Positions 1 to 10,363 of a stretch of DNA of 64,000 nucleotides are shown in pieces. The DNA is from Pelagibaculum spongiae. GTDB taxonomy: Bacteria > Pseudomonadota > Gammaproteobacteria > Enterobacterales > Pelagibaculaceae. The stretch lies in assembly GCF_003097315.1 (NCBI RefSeq), contig NZ_QDDL01000004.1, positions 124,001 through 188,000 on the forward strand, given 5' to 3'. The notes under the pieces were generated by a model. That model searched no databases, was not told the origin of the DNA, and saw only the letters and a list, made by a program, of their open reading frames with translations. A program made the position numbers and the translations under genes. Position 1 is the stretch's first letter; every line of letters begins with the position of its first letter.

Positions 1-232
1 CCTGTTTTTTGATTGCTTTTTCTAGTTTGGTTGATGTTTGATCGACAGTCCATGGGCTGGCTTTGTGTAACATGAAATCGCTGGCGCTTGCTGATGTGAA
101 AAGAGCCGAGATAAAAAAAGCAAGGATAGCGACTATAAAAAATCTAGCGATTAAAAATTGAATGTTACAGGGTTGACCATTTGAAAAATTAGCTGATACA
201 GCGTGGTTTAGTGAAAGCTGTGGGCTTAGCAT
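1..232 (-). CDS. Partial secreted protein, DUF302-like N-terminus
   Basis: An open frame runs off the left edge of the window. It reads from an ATG at 232 through a strongly hydrophobic segment (IARFFIVAILAFFISALF) and a cleavage-like TSASAS, then SPWTVDQTSTKLEKAIKK. The last stretch matches the usual start of DUF302 domains, where 'SP(Y/W)SV..T...L..A....G' follows a signal peptide. The protein is therefore probably exported. The ATG leaves about 24 residues before the hydrophobic core, which is long for a signal peptide, so a later non-ATG start is possible. Only about 77 codons are visible. DUF302 proteins have no firmly established function. Confidence 0.5.
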   Translation of the reverse strand, partial: MLSPQLSLNHAVSANFSNGQPCNIQFLIARFFIVAILAFFISALFTSASASDFMLHKASPWTVDQTSTKLEKAIKKQ

Positions 233-753
233 AGATTCATCCGTGAACTATAGTGGTGCGTTTTTTGAGCTAGATGATTTCTTACAACAAATACCTTGTT
301 AGAACGAGGTAATTAAAATCAACAGAGCAGTAAAATCTATTGGGTAAATCCTTTACCGCTATCAGATTTTGTAGCTTATTCTGTATTGTTTGTTGCTGCA
401 GTTCAATGCTTAAAATTTAATTCATAGGTTTTTTATAAGGGTTTAACCGCGACGTTTCCTTTTGTAGCATCGATTGGATCGAGTTTGCGAATAACAAAGC
501 TTCCAATCGAAAGCCTCAGGATAAAATAAAGATAATATCTACTGCTAAAGATTGAAGCGGTAAGTTCTTTTTTTCGCTAATGTTGTAGAAAGATTGTCGT
601 TATTAATGGTTTAAGAACATAAGCAGTTATATCCAATATTCAATTGAGACATCTATTGAGTGTTGCTGATTCGACGGGTTATTATGTGGATGCTTAGATC
701 AAAAGAAAATGCTTCAATTCAATCAGCATATAATAAAAACAAAAGGTATTAGT
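233..753. other. Intergenic region with no gene seen
   Basis: About 520 bases with stops in all frames and no convincing coding stretch. The only structure noticed is a short hairpin at 292-311 (TACCTTGTT/AACGAGGTA with one wobble pair). It presumably holds divergent promoters for the flanking genes, but no clear promoter could be assigned. Confidence 0.4.
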
Positions 754-1005
754 ATGGCAATACTTACTGCAGCAATTCGCAATATCATCGGCACTCTTCA
801 AGCTCATGCTCAGCAAAATGCAGCGCAGGATGAGCGAGTTGAGAACCTTTTGAATGGACTCTACGAGCAGCTCTATAAAGCACTCAATCGGGAGTTGCAT
901 GCTTTACCTGTTGCAGTGCAAAAATATGCAGAAGCCCAGGTCGATCATCTAGAGAGTGCAATAGATCAAGCGCTGGGCCTTTTGACTGATTTGCAAAAAG
1001 CTTAA
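754..1005 (+). CDS. Small helical hypothetical protein (83 aa)
   Basis: Not a family I recognise. The ATG at 754 (MAILTAAIRN) is preferred over an in-frame ATG at 709 because an AAAGGT-like sequence precedes it and the extra 15 residues look non-coding (rich in Asn, Ile, Lys). The protein is Ala/Leu/Gln rich, lacks a signal peptide or membrane segment, and would be mostly alpha-helical (AQQNAAQDERVENLLNG). It is followed by an intrinsic terminator at 1032-1066, which supports a real single-gene transcript. Confidence 0.5.
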   Translation: MAILTAAIRNIIGTLQAHAQQNAAQDERVENLLNGLYEQLYKALNRELHALPVAVQKYAEAQVDHLESAIDQALGLLTDLQKA

Positions 1006-1031
1006 GCGCTAGCACTATCAAGTAATAAGGC

Positions 1032-1066
1032 AGTCCGTGCTTTTACAGGTGCGGATTGTTTTTTTT
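1032..1066 (+). terminator. Intrinsic terminator after the small gene
   Basis: The stem AGTCCGTGC/GTGCGGATT (some G-U pairs) with an 8-nt loop is followed by a run of eight T. Confidence 0.65.
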
Positions 1067-1182
1067 GCCAAGATTATTTTTTACCACCTGCTATTCCTAA
1101 TTTGCAACGGATAATCTGAAAGCAGATGCAGCAAATTTTTACCATGTTATAAGCGCAATATTGATTCTCTGTCAGGTTGCCC

Positions 1183-1776
1183 ATGGACATTTTTGCTGCT
1201 GCCGTTACCTTGTTTTTGATCCTCGATCCACTGGGTAATATTCCAGTTTTTTTATCGATTCTAAAGGATCTTCCTGAGGAACGACGCTGCAAAGTCCTGC
1301 TGAGAGAATTATTCATTTCGTTAGCGATTTTGTTGTTGTTTTTATTCTCTGGTCAATGGGTATTAGAATTTCTGGGGTTACGCCAAGAGACGGTGTCAAT
1401 TGCCGGTGGCATTATTCTGCTGATGATTGCAATTCGAATGGTTTTTCCGCCAGTTGAGGGTGGCATAATGGGTGATACACCAGAAGGTGAGCCCTTTATT
1501 GTGCCTTTGGCAGTGCCGATGATCTCTGGCCCATCTATTCTGGCGACCTTGATCTTGATGGCCAATCAGTATCCAGGCAAGCACATGGAACTGACAATAG
1601 CGTTATTGATGGCTTGGGGCGCGACAACGATAATCTTGCTTAGCTCTGCGATGTTAAACCGTTTTCTCGGTGAAAGAGGTTTGATTGCGCTAGAACGTTT
1701 AATGGGAATGATTTTGGTCATGCTGGGCGTGCAGATGTTCTTAGATGGATTAGCTGTCTATTTGCATTTGGTGTAA
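1183..1776 (+). CDS. yhgN: YhgN-type MarC-family inner-membrane protein
   Basis: A 197-residue polytopic membrane protein of the MarC/NAAT family (UPF0056), the same length as E. coli YhgN and similar in sequence as recalled. Family landmarks are the LDPLGNIPVFLSIL stretch near the N-terminus, EPFIVPLAVPMISGPSI in the middle and LERLMGMILVMLGVQMFLDG at the end. About six hydrophobic segments are visible. The ATG at 1183 is chosen over a TTG two codons earlier because AGG at 1174-1176 gives a normal spacing. Transport of small neutral amino acids is annotated for the family, but the E. coli proteins have no firmly demonstrated substrate. It converges with mltF with a gap of only 12 bases. Confidence 0.9.
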   Translation: MDIFAAAVTLFLILDPLGNIPVFLSILKDLPEERRCKVLLRELFISLAILLLFLFSGQWVLEFLGLRQETVSIAGGIILLMIAIRMVFPPVEGGIMGDTPEGEPFIVPLAVPMISGPSILATLILMANQYPGKHMELTIALLMAWGATTIILLSSAMLNRFLGERGLIALERLMGMILVMLGVQMFLDGLAVYLHLV

Positions 1777-1788
1777 TTAAATTGAGCT

Positions 1789-3201
1789 TTAGAATTTAGG
1801 TGTTTCGAAGTCGATTTCAGTATCGGTTTTGACGACCTCAAACTCGCGATCTTCCAGTTGTTTAAGTATTTCAAAATAACGGCGAATCCGCTTGACATAA
1901 GTAGCGGCTTCGTCGCCACGGGCAAATCCATATTTTAATTTTCGGTAGTAGCGTTTTTCTCTAAGTAATGGTAGACGCTGGCTAATTTCTGCCCATGAAT
2001 CTGGGTTGCCACCTTGCCGCTGAGTTAATATTCGAACATCTTCCAGGTGGCCAAAACCAATGTTATATGCTGCAAGAGCCATCCAAGTTCTATCAGGTTC
2101 ACTAATTCGATCGGGGATTCGATCTTTTAATTGCAGCAAATATCGAGTGCCACCAAAAATACTCTGCTTGGGATCTAAGCGACTTTTTACGCCGAGCTGT
2201 TTGGCAGTGGGTAATGTCAGCATCATCAGGCCGCGCACTCCGGTCGGTGATTTCGCTCTGGGCCGCCAGTGAGATTCTTGATAGCCCTGTGCAGCAGTTA
2301 AGCGCCAGTCGACTTGATCAGCAGCTGCTTCAATAAACCATTGGCGAAACTTGGGTAGGCGATTTGCGGTATGACGGATAAAGGTTCGGTTGTCGACATA
2401 ATCAAAGTTGCGGGCATGACCGTAATGGCGTTCTAGAAGTACTTCCAGTTCGCCGCTTTGCCGCATACTGACTAACGATGCGTTAATTAGTTTTAATAGA
2501 TCATTACTGTCGGGGTTTTGATCCGATGAAGTTTCGGTTTTCAAAACAGCCCAACTCAAATTGACTTGTTTGTCCATGCTAAAGCCAACCATTAGCTCTG
2601 GTGTAGTTAAACGCATTAAATCTAGTTGGTTGGAGTAGACCAGTGCATAGTCAATGGCGTTGTCATTGATTAATTCAAGCAAATCAATAGCATTAAGAGA
2701 TTTAGATTCTCGCCACTTCAGCTGTGGCCAATCGGCCTGTATTTTTTGTAATCGATGATGGTGAGCGGTGCCAGCAGAAACGACTAAACTCCCCGACAGT
2801 TCTTCAGCACGCCTTGGTCGGTTTTCTCCACGACGAAATACCAGTTGGCGTTTTACTTGCATAAATGGATCGCTAAACAAAAAACGTTTTTTTCGTTGCT
2901 TACTTGGAGAAAGGTTCGCTGCAGCTATATCAGCTTGGCCACGTGCTAAGCCTTCATACAGTGAATTAATATTAGGGTAGCGAATGACTTCAATGCCAAG
3001 ACCTTGTTTAGCTGCGAGCTGGGTAATTAAGTCGTATTCTGCGCCAGAAGGTTGGCTTTGATCGGTCTGATAAGTCGCTATATCAACTACTGTAGCTACA
3101 CGTATAATGCCGCGGGCTCTAATTTGTTCCAGCGGATTTTCATTGTGTGTATAGCAGCTGACCAAAAGACAAGCTGTGAGTAAGGCAAGAATTTTTTTCA
3201 T
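1789..3201 (-). CDS. mltF: Membrane-bound lytic murein transglycosylase F
   Basis: MltF cleaves the MurNAc-GlcNAc bond of peptidoglycan, forming 1,6-anhydro ends, at the inner face of the outer membrane. From the ATG at 3201 (MKKILALLTACLLVSC) there is a lipoprotein signal with Cys16 as lipobox. Residues 30-265 form a periplasmic binding-protein-like domain (IRVATVVD, LYEGLARGQADIAAANLS). Residues from about 285 form the SLT domain, with catalytic Glu309 in GYQESHW followed by SPTGVRGLMMLT. A longer frame exists from 3249, but its extra 16 residues would spoil the lipoprotein signal. Length (470 aa) is slightly below E. coli MltF. It is divergent from purL, as in many gammaproteobacteria. Confidence 0.94.
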   Translation of the reverse strand: MKKILALLTACLLVSCYTHNENPLEQIRARGIIRVATVVDIATYQTDQSQPSGAEYDLITQLAAKQGLGIEVIRYPNINSLYEGLARGQADIAAANLSPSKQRKKRFLFSDPFMQVKRQLVFRRGENRPRRAEELSGSLVVSAGTAHHHRLQKIQADWPQLKWRESKSLNAIDLLELINDNAIDYALVYSNQLDLMRLTTPELMVGFSMDKQVNLSWAVLKTETSSDQNPDSNDLLKLINASLVSMRQSGELEVLLERHYGHARNFDYVDNRTFIRHTANRLPKFRQWFIEAAADQVDWRLTAAQGYQESHWRPRAKSPTGVRGLMMLTLPTAKQLGVKSRLDPKQSIFGGTRYLLQLKDRIPDRISEPDRTWMALAAYNIGFGHLEDVRILTQRQGGNPDSWAEISQRLPLLREKRYYRKLKYGFARGDEAATYVKRIRRYFEILKQLEDREFEVVKTDTEIDFETPKF

Positions 3202-3371
3202 TGATACTTCTATTGATATTTGTAACTGCAGCCAGACAAAAGATAACACAAAGCCAAGGATCGAGGCGTTAGCTGAATCATTTGCGAAGATTCAGATCAA
3301 ATCTGGTGTCAAATTTGTGAATCAAGTATGATTTGTGTCCCTGAAGTCGCTCAACGGTATAAGAAAAAACC

Positions 3372-6300
3372 ATGTTGCAGCTCCGTGGTAGTTCCGCACT
3401 CTCAGCCTTTCGCGCCGAAAAACTTCTGGCATCTATTGTTGCGTCTGTTGCTTGTGCAAGCCGTATCTCGGCAGAGTTTGTCCATTTCGCCCAGTTAGAT
3501 AACGATCTTACCGAGCAACAACTGCAGACGCTGAAGAAGCTATTGCAGTATGGACCAGCTGATTTGGATAGTTCAGCATCAGTCGAACAGGGCTATCAAC
3601 AATTTGTTGTGGTTCCCAGACCAGGCACTATTTCGCCATGGTCATCCAAGGCAACGGAAATTGCCCATAATTGCGGCCTTGACGCCGTAATAAGACTGGA
3701 GCGAGGGATTGTATATCGTGTATGGGGAATTACTGAGCAGGATCGCTCTTCAATAGAAACAGAAATTCATGATCGGATGACTCAATGCGTACTTGAGCAA
3801 ACCGATCAAGCAGACATTCTGTTTCAACATCATCAGCCTGGCGAGTTACGCCATGTCGATGTGCTCGTTGGTGGTCGAAGTGCATTAGCCGATGCAAACC
3901 AGCAATGGGGTTTGGCATTGGCCGATGATGAAATCGATTATTTGGTGGATAGTTTCAAAGAATTGGGGCGCAATCCAACCGATATCGAACTAATGATGTT
4001 TGCTCAGGCAAACTCAGAACACTGCCGACACAAAATTTTTAATGCCGATTGGATTATCGATGGCGAGAAACAGCCCAAGTCGTTGTTCTCGATGATTCGA
4101 AATACCCACGAGCATTATTCAACCGGCGTATTATCTGCATATAAAGACAATGCGTCAGTTATCGAAGGTTCGATTGCTGAGCGCTTCTTCCCTTCAACTA
4201 TTGATCATGGCTACAGCTTTCATCGCGAGCCGATTCATATCTTAATGAAGGTTGAAACGCACAATCACCCGACTGCTATTTCGCCATATCCAGGCGCATC
4301 AACTGGTTCGGGTGGTGAAATTCGTGATGAAGGTGCTACCGGCCGAGGCGGTAAACCTAAGGCAGGTTTAACCGGTTTTAGTGTTTCCAACTTACGCATT
4401 CCAGAATACCAACAGCCATGGGAAATTGACTATGGCAAGCCGGAGCGAATTGTTTCGGCGCTGGATATTATGCTGGAAGGGCCGATTGGTGGTGCAGCAT
4501 TTAACAATGAGTTTGGGCGTCCGAATATTTGTGGCTATTTCCGTAGCTTCGAGCTGGAAGTCGCAACCGATCAAGGTTCAGAAATTCGTGGTTACCATAA
4601 GCCGATCATGCTAGCTGGTGGCATGGGTAATATTCGTGCTGATCATGTTGAGAAAGTCATTTCTGCGCCAGGTGCCTATATCATTGTGATGGGTGGCCCG
4701 GCAATGCTAATTGGCTTAGGTGGTAGCGCGGCATCTTCGATGGATTCTGGCGCTAGCTCAGCAGATTTAGATTTTGCATCAGTGCAGCGCGAAAACCCAG
4801 AAATGGAGCGCCGCTGCCAAGAAGTGATTGATCGCTGTTGGGCACTGGGAGACCAAAACCCTATTGACTTCATTCACGATGTTGGCGCGGGTGGTTTATC
4901 TAATGCTTTGCCTGAACTGGTAAGTGACCAAGATCTTGGTGGCAGTTTTTCGTTGCGTAAAGTGCCGAATGACGAGCCAGGTATGAGCCCGATGGAAATA
5001 TGGTGTAACGAGGCGCAAGAGCGTTATGTTATGACCATTAGCAAGCAAAATATCGATCTTTTTACTGCTATTGCCGAGCGGGAGCGTTGCCCGATTGCCA
5101 TTGTCGGTGAAGCGACCGAAGCACAGTACATCAAATTGGCTGATGATCATTTTGACAATCAACCAATTGATTTGCCGATGAGCGTGTTATTCGGTAAGGC
5201 ACCCAAAATGCTGCGCAATGTGACCTCGCGTCAAATTGAATGCCCAGCATTAGAAACCGAACAAATTGACTTGTCTGAAGCCATTGCAAGAGTGTTGTCG
5301 TTACCTACGGTGGGCGATAAAACCTTCTTGATTTCTATTGGTGACCGAACCATTACCGGTCTGATCAATCGTGATCAAATGGTCGGACCATGGCAGGTGC
5401 CGGTCGCGGATTGCGCGGTGACTGCTTCTGGTTTTAATGGCTACACCGGCGAAGCCATGGCAATGGGAGAGCGTGCGCCGACGGCCATTATTAATCCGGC
5501 TGCTTCAGCTAGGTTGGCCGTTGCCGAAACCATTACCAATCTTGCTGCAGCACGCATCGAAAAATTGAGTGATGTTAAGTTGTCAGCTAACTGGATGGCC
5601 GCCGCTGGCCATGCTGGTGAAGATGCTGCGCTTTATCAGGCAGTAAAAGCGGTTGGAATGGAGTTGTGTCCAGAACTGGATATTGCTATTCCGGTTGGTA
5701 AAGATTCAATGTCGATGAAAACTGCCTGGCAAGAGCAAGGGCAGGAAAAAGAAGTTGTATCACCAATGTCTTTGGTGATTACCGGCTTTGCACCCGTAAC
5801 GGATATTCGCCAATCATTAACCCCGCAATTAAAGCGCAATAGCGGCGCAACCCGTTTGTTATTTATTGATTTAAGCGATCAAAGCAACGCATTGGGTGGT
5901 TCTTGTTTGGCGCAGGTTTATGGCGAACTGGGTGGTGAATCACCTGACATTTGCGCACCCGCGCAATTGGCGGGTTTCTTTGCTTCGATTCAGCAATTAA
6001 ATCAGCTGGGCCATATTCAGGCTTACCATGATCGCTCCGATGGCGGTTTATTGGCTACCTTGGCTGAAATGATGTTTGCAGGTCATTGTGGTGTCAGTGT
6101 CTGGTTAGATGAACTGGCTGCAGACCCTGTGCAGGCGCTGTTCTCTGAAGGGCCGGGTGCAGTGATTCAAGTGGCAGTTGATCAGCTAGAGTTTGTTCGT
6201 GAAACGTTGTTAGCCCAAGGATTAGCCAATGATCAAGTACTGGATCTTGGTGGCTTGAACGAGCAGATGGAACTGCAAATTCATAATGCACAAGGGCAAA

Positions 6301-7271
6301 TTTTTGCTGCAAATTACAGTTCACTTCGCCAGCGTTGGTCGCAAGTGACGCGTAAAATGCAGGCGTTGCGTGACAACCCTGAATGTACAGAACAGGAATA
6401 CCAAAGAAATATTGATGCTACAGATCCGGGGCTGTTTGCCGATTTGTCATTTGATGTTTCTGAAAATATTGCTGCGCCGTTCATTAATTTGGGTAAAAAA
6501 CCGCAAATGGCGATTCTGCGAGAGCAGGGTGTTAATGGCCAAACTGAAATGGCTGCCGCATTTGATCGAGCCGGTTTTGACGCGGTAGACGTACATATGT
6601 CTGATCTACATGCTGGCAGAATTCACTTGAAAGATTTCCAAGGTTTGGCGGCTTGTGGTGGTTTTTCTTACGGTGACGTTTTAGGTGCTGGTGAAGGGTG
6701 GGCTAAAAATGTGCTGTTTAATCCTCAATTAAGAGAGATGTTTGCTGAGTTCTTCCAACGCAGTGATAGTTTATCGCTTGGGGTTTGTAATGGTTGTCAG
6801 ATGCTGTCTAACCTAAAGGAATTAATTCCTGGTGCCGATCTCTGGCCGCATTTGGTGCGTAATCGTTCCGAGCAATTTGAAGCACGTTTAACCATGGTTG
6901 AAGTGTTAGATAGCCCTTCTTTGTTTATGCAAGGAATGGCTGGCTCAAAAATGCCGATTGCGGTGGCTCATGGTGAAGGTCAAGCTGAGTTCCGTCATGG
7001 CAACTCATTGGCACAAATTCAGCAGGCTGGTTTGGTGAGTTTGAGATATTTAGATAATCATGGTCAGGCGACAGACAGCTACCCGGCGAACCCGAATGGC
7101 TCGCCAGAAGGGGTTACAGGCTTTACTTCAGCGGATGGTCGCAGCACTATTTTGATGCCGCATCCAGAGCGAGTGTTCAGAAGTGTTCAGCATTCTTGGG
7201 CACCAGAAGAGTGGGCCGAAGATGGCCCATGGATTCAAATGTTTAGAAATGCCAGAAAGCATATTGGTTAA
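3372..7271 (+). CDS. purL: Phosphoribosylformylglycinamidine synthase
   Basis: The single-chain (1299 aa) FGAM synthase of proteobacteria converts FGAR, glutamine and ATP to FGAM in purine synthesis. Visible blocks are the N-terminal PurS-like part ([19 protein letters not shown]), the synthetase signature [20 protein letters not shown], two AIR-synthase-like halves ([34 protein letters not shown]) and the C-terminal class I glutaminase with nucleophile Cys1139 in [10 protein letters not shown] and a late His/Glu pair in MPHPERVFR. No frameshift is seen. A strong terminator follows at 7287, so it is probably transcribed alone. Confidence 0.98.
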   Translation: MLQLRGSSALSAFRAEKLLASIVASVACASRISAEFVHFAQLDNDLTEQQLQTLKKLLQYGPADLDSSASVEQGYQQFVVVPRPGTISPWSSKATEIAHNCGLDAVIRLERGIVYRVWGITEQDRSSIETEIHDRMTQCVLEQTDQADILFQHHQPGELRHVDVLVGGRSALADANQQWGLALADDEIDYLVDSFKELGRNPTDIELMMFAQANSEHCRHKIFNADWIIDGEKQPKSLFSMIRNTHEHYSTGVLSAYKDNASVIEGSIAERFFPSTIDHGYSFHREPIHILMKVETHNHPTAISPYPGASTGSGGEIRDEGATGRGGKPKAGLTGFSVSNLRIPEYQQPWEIDYGKPERIVSALDIMLEGPIGGAAFNNEFGRPNICGYFRSFELEVATDQGSEIRGYHKPIMLAGGMGNIRADHVEKVISAPGAYIIVMGGPAMLIGLGGSAASSMDSGASSADLDFASVQRENPEMERRCQEVIDRCWALGDQNPIDFIHDVGAGGLSNALPELVSDQDLGGSFSLRKVPNDEPGMSPMEIWCNEAQERYVMTISKQNIDLFTAIAERERCPIAIVGEATEAQYIKLADDHFDNQPIDLPMSVLFGKAPKMLRNVTSRQIECPALETEQIDLSEAIARVLSLPTVGDKTFLISIGDRTITGLINRDQMVGPWQVPVADCAVTASGFNGYTGEAMAMGERAPTAIINPAASARLAVAETITNLAAARIEKLSDVKLSANWMAAAGHAGEDAALYQAVKAVGMELCPELDIAIPVGKDSMSMKTAWQEQGQEKEVVSPMSLVITGFAPVTDIRQSLTPQLKRNSGATRLLFIDLSDQSNALGGSCLAQVYGELGGESPDICAPAQLAGFFASIQQLNQLGHIQAYHDRSDGGLLATLAEMMFAGHCGVSVWLDELAADPVQALFSEGPGAVIQVAVDQLEFVRETLLAQGLANDQVLDLGGLNEQMELQIHNAQGQIFAANYSSLRQRWSQVTRKMQALRDNPECTEQEYQRNIDATDPGLFADLSFDVSENIAAPFINLGKKPQMAILREQGVNGQTEMAAAFDRAGFDAVDVHMSDLHAGRIHLKDFQGLAACGGFSYGDVLGAGEGWAKNVLFNPQLREMFAEFFQRSDSLSLGVCNGCQMLSNLKELIPGADLWPHLVRNRSEQFEARLTMVEVLDSPSLFMQGMAGSKMPIAVAHGEGQAEFRHGNSLAQIQQAGLVSLRYLDNHGQATDSYPANPNGSPEGVTGFTSADGRSTILMPHPERVFRSVQHSWAPEEWAEDGPWIQMFRNARKHIG

Positions 7272-7286
7272 TTAATCAGATGCAAT

Positions 7287-7318
7287 AAAAAAACGGAGCT
7301 GAGAGGCTCCGTTTTTTT
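7287..7318 (+). terminator. purL intrinsic terminator
   Basis: The ACGGAGC/GCTCCGT stem with a short TGAGAG loop is flanked by an A run and followed by seven T. Confidence 0.9.
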
Positions 7319-7320
7319 AT

Positions 7321-7766
7321 CTGAAAATTTTATTGGTTGACGCTTAACGCTTTGCTTGTAATCCATTGATTGAGATTTATAAGAATCCGAATCTGAATGC
7401 GCGTTGCTTGTTGTGTTAATAGAGGTGGCGATATGGTTATAGAAAATTTTTAATGAAGAAATTATCTCGAAAAAAGCTTGCTAGCGACCCAAGTAGTAAA
7501 TGTTCATTTCTTACTTTAATGGTTTAATAAGAAGCTTTTTGAAATAAAAATGCTTCATGTTATTTTAGCAAGAAGCGTTTATAATTCTCAGATGAACATT
7601 CTCAGGTGCTTCGAGTCTTCATGGTGATTTTCTGCAACTGACTACAACTATTAGACGTGGTTTGAGTGAGAAGCGGACATAGTGTTACAAGTAGTAAAAA
7701 ACATAAAATGTGGCATGATCTAATTAATGGCAAAAGTGTCACAAATTTAAATTTCAGGAGAAAAGC
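7321..7766. other. AT-rich intergenic region before the methyltransferase gene
   Basis: About 445 bases without a credible reading frame. It is AT-rich like the gene downstream and unlike purL upstream, so the left boundary of an acquired segment may lie here. No flanking repeats or attachment site were recognised. A good ribosome site (AGGAG, about 7756-7760) closes the region. Confidence 0.4.
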
Positions 7767-9371
7767 ATGAATCAAGAAGTAGCTTCAGACCAAGATGTTA
7801 TAGATAGGAATGATAATTCATACGATAGAATGCCTTATGAAAGTTTTCCATACAAACAATCCTCAATGGAGCATTTGGCTACCATGGGTCAGCTATTTGG
7901 AATGAACCCTCCAGCGCTGGATACTGCGAGGGTTTTAGAGTTAGGTTCTGCGGAAGGAGGAAATATCATTCCGTTTGCAGAACAATATCCAAAAGCAAAG
8001 TTCGTTGGTGTTGATTTGTCAGAAATTCAAATTGCCAGCGGTAAGAAGCATATTGAAAATTTAAAATTAGACAATATTGAATTGCACCACATGTCTATTA
8101 CAGACATTGATAAAGAGTTTGGTGAGTTTGATTATATTATCTGCCACGGTGTACTTTCATGGGTGCCTGATTTTGTTGCCGATAAAATACTTGAGGTTTG
8201 TAATGAAAACCTAAGCGAAAATGGAATTGCGTATATCAGCTATAACACATTGCCCGGATGGAATATGATTCGGACAATAAGAGATATGATGTTATATCAC
8301 GTAAAAAATATTAAGACGCCTGAAGATAAGTTAGTTCAAGCGCGCGCGATGATTAATTTTGTAAAAGATAGTTTAAAAGATTCAAATACTCCGCACTCAG
8401 TTGTTCTCGCTCAAGAAGCAGACCTGCTGGCGAGGCATAGTGATCATTATCTAGTGCATGAGCATTTAGAAGATAATAATAAGCAGTATTATTTCAATGA
8501 ATTTATGGAGATAGCTTCCAATAATAAATTGCAATATTTAGCAGACTCATCTTTATCAACTATGTATGTTGGAAATATGAGTGAGGCAGTTGCCCAAAAA
8601 CTTGATGGGGTTAATGATCTAGTTCGTTCCGAGCAGTATATGGATTTTATTAATAATAGAAGATTTAGGTCTAGCCTGTTATGTCATTCAAGCGTGCAAT
8701 TAAGTAGGCATTTAACTAATGATCTGATTAAGAAGTTTGCAATGACCTTCAATCTTGTGCCAGAAAAGCCGATCTCAGAAATAAATATTGAATCTGACGG
8801 CGTGCTTAAATTTTTTATTGGTAGTGATGATCAAGAAAGGTTCGTTGAGACAAGTTCTCCAGAATTTAAAGCAATATTGTATGTGTTCTATGATAATGTT
8901 GGTTTCCCGCAATCCTTTGATTCAATAGTTAAAAAAGCGAATGAAATATTTAAAGATGATCGAAAAGAAAAAATTGAATCTGATTTGGTCGAGAATGGAA
9001 TTAATTTGGCGGTAAAGGGATTGATGAATATTTCTTTAGTAGAGAGAAATAGAAGAAAAGATATAGACAAGCCAAAGCTAAGTAAGTTGGCTCGCTATCA
9101 AGCGAAAGATACAGAAAGTTTATGGGCTACAAATTTGAATCATGAAGCTATTGCTATTGAAGTATTTGAAAAATACTGTATGGGTTATATGGACGGTGAA
9201 AATACAAAAGAGCAGATAGTCGAAAATCTTGTTGAAAGAGCAATAAATAAAGAGCTTCACTTTAGTAAAGCAGATGTTGCATTAGAAAAAGAAGAAGAAA
9301 TTTGTATTGAAGTCACAAGGCAGCTTGATTTATTTATAGAAAAGTTAGATAAAAATGTTTTGCTGGTATGA
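7767..9371 (+). CDS. PKMT-like SAM-dependent methyltransferase with regulatory domain
   Basis: A 534-residue class I methyltransferase. Motif I is VLELGSAEGGN (57-67), the acidic ribose-binding residue is Asp83 in FVGVDLS, and motif IV-like HGVLSWVPD and ISYNTLPGW follow. The layout (methyltransferase core, then a middle helical region, then a C-terminal winged-helix-like region) is that of proteins with a methyltransferase regulatory domain (MethyTransf_Reg), which includes Rickettsia PKMT1/2 that methylate lysines of outer-membrane protein OmpB. The substrate here is unknown; small-molecule methyltransferases share the fold. AGGAG precedes the ATG. The gene is markedly more AT-rich than its neighbours (many AAA, GAA, ATA and TTA codons), suggesting horizontal gain. 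Confidence 0.75.
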   Translation: MNQEVASDQDVIDRNDNSYDRMPYESFPYKQSSMEHLATMGQLFGMNPPALDTARVLELGSAEGGNIIPFAEQYPKAKFVGVDLSEIQIASGKKHIENLKLDNIELHHMSITDIDKEFGEFDYIICHGVLSWVPDFVADKILEVCNENLSENGIAYISYNTLPGWNMIRTIRDMMLYHVKNIKTPEDKLVQARAMINFVKDSLKDSNTPHSVVLAQEADLLARHSDHYLVHEHLEDNNKQYYFNEFMEIASNNKLQYLADSSLSTMYVGNMSEAVAQKLDGVNDLVRSEQYMDFINNRRFRSSLLCHSSVQLSRHLTNDLIKKFAMTFNLVPEKPISEINIESDGVLKFFIGSDDQERFVETSSPEFKAILYVFYDNVGFPQSFDSIVKKANEIFKDDRKEKIESDLVENGINLAVKGLMNISLVERNRRKDIDKPKLSKLARYQAKDTESLWATNLNHEAIAIEVFEKYCMGYMDGENTKEQIVENLVERAINKELHFSKADVALEKEEEICIEVTRQLDLFIEKLDKNVLLV

Positions 9372-9582
9372 TGCTTAATAAAAAAGATATTGTTCTTATT
9401 AAAGTTAATGGTTTAGCATGAAATGTTATTAAGTCGACTTTTTGAATGTCTTCGTGAAAAATTCTTATCGTCGGCTTTCTTTAAAATGCAGCCTATGGGC
9501 AAATGATCTAGCTTTATTCTGCGCTCATATCTTGATGTAGCTTGGGTGTAACACTTGTCTGAGGCTGGACGACTCTGGCAGA

Positions 9583-10188
9583 ATGGCGAAAATCTTCTCT
9601 TCTGTCAGAGTGCTTATGCTGAACCAACAAGCGATTTTACGCCAACTGTCTGAATATCAACCGTTTGACGATGTTGAAGCTGCGCACCATGCCAAGCTGT
9701 CAGATTTTGTGGCTAATGCGTCCAATGATTTGCAGCTTACCTCAAGAGAAAACCCGATTGGTCATTTAACTGCGTCCGCTTGGGTTTTAGATCCAAGCGG
9801 CGACAAGGCTTTGCTGACTCACCATCGTAAGCTAGAAATGTGGTTGCAATTGGGTGGTCATGTTGATGATGACAATGAATTGTCGATCGCAGCATTGCGT
9901 GAAGCAGTTGAAGAAAGTGGTATCGAGCAGATTAAATTGTTGAACGATCAAATTTTTGATATCGATGTTCATTTAATTCCAGAGCGGAATAAAAATGGTG
10001 TTCATGAACCTGCTCATTACCACTTTGATGTGCGTTATTTAATGAAAGCTGCAACGACAGTGTTTGCTGTTTCTGAAGAATCGTTAAACCTAGAGTGGGT
10101 TGAGCTAGATGCTAATGATCCAAGGCTAGCAGAAGATTCTATTAACCGTATGGTATTAAAAACTGCGGGTAGAATGTTGTTAGATTAA
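9583..10188 (+). CDS. Nudix hydrolase, GGHxDxD subfamily
   Basis: A Nudix-fold pyrophosphohydrolase. The box GGHVDDDNELSIAALREAVEESG (read in two parts: GGHVDDDNE and LSIAALREAVEESG) keeps the REAVEE metal-binding core. The first Glu of the classic GX5E pattern is replaced by Asn, a variation I recall in a subfamily of about 180-200 aa beginning with 'L..Y.PFD..E'. The substrate is not predictable. The ATG at 9583 has no ribosome site; the ATG at 9616 (MLNQQAILRQL) fits the subfamily N-terminus better and may be the true start. A strong terminator follows. Confidence 0.85.
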   Translation: MAKIFSSVRVLMLNQQAILRQLSEYQPFDDVEAAHHAKLSDFVANASNDLQLTSRENPIGHLTASAWVLDPSGDKALLTHHRKLEMWLQLGGHVDDDNELSIAALREAVEESGIEQIKLLNDQIFDIDVHLIPERNKNGVHEPAHYHFDVRYLMKAATTVFAVSEESLNLEWVELDANDPRLAEDSINRMVLKTAGRMLLD

Positions 10189-10240
10189 AGGCTTAGTGCG
10201 AATCCTCTGGCTATGCCATGAAGCAGAAAGTTAGACAACT

Positions 10241-10274
10241 AAACCGCTCTGGTTAATCAAGAGCGGTTTTTTTA
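10241..10274 (+). terminator. Intrinsic terminator after the Nudix gene
   Basis: Perfect stem AAACCGCTCT/AGAGCGGTTT followed by seven T. Confidence 0.92.
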
Positions 10275-10363
10275 TGCTTGGTTGTTTATTTTTTATTGCA
10301 AAGTATTTATGGTGTTTGTTTGGCTAGTTTTACCGCCAACACTTTATATAGAGAGTAAGTAGC

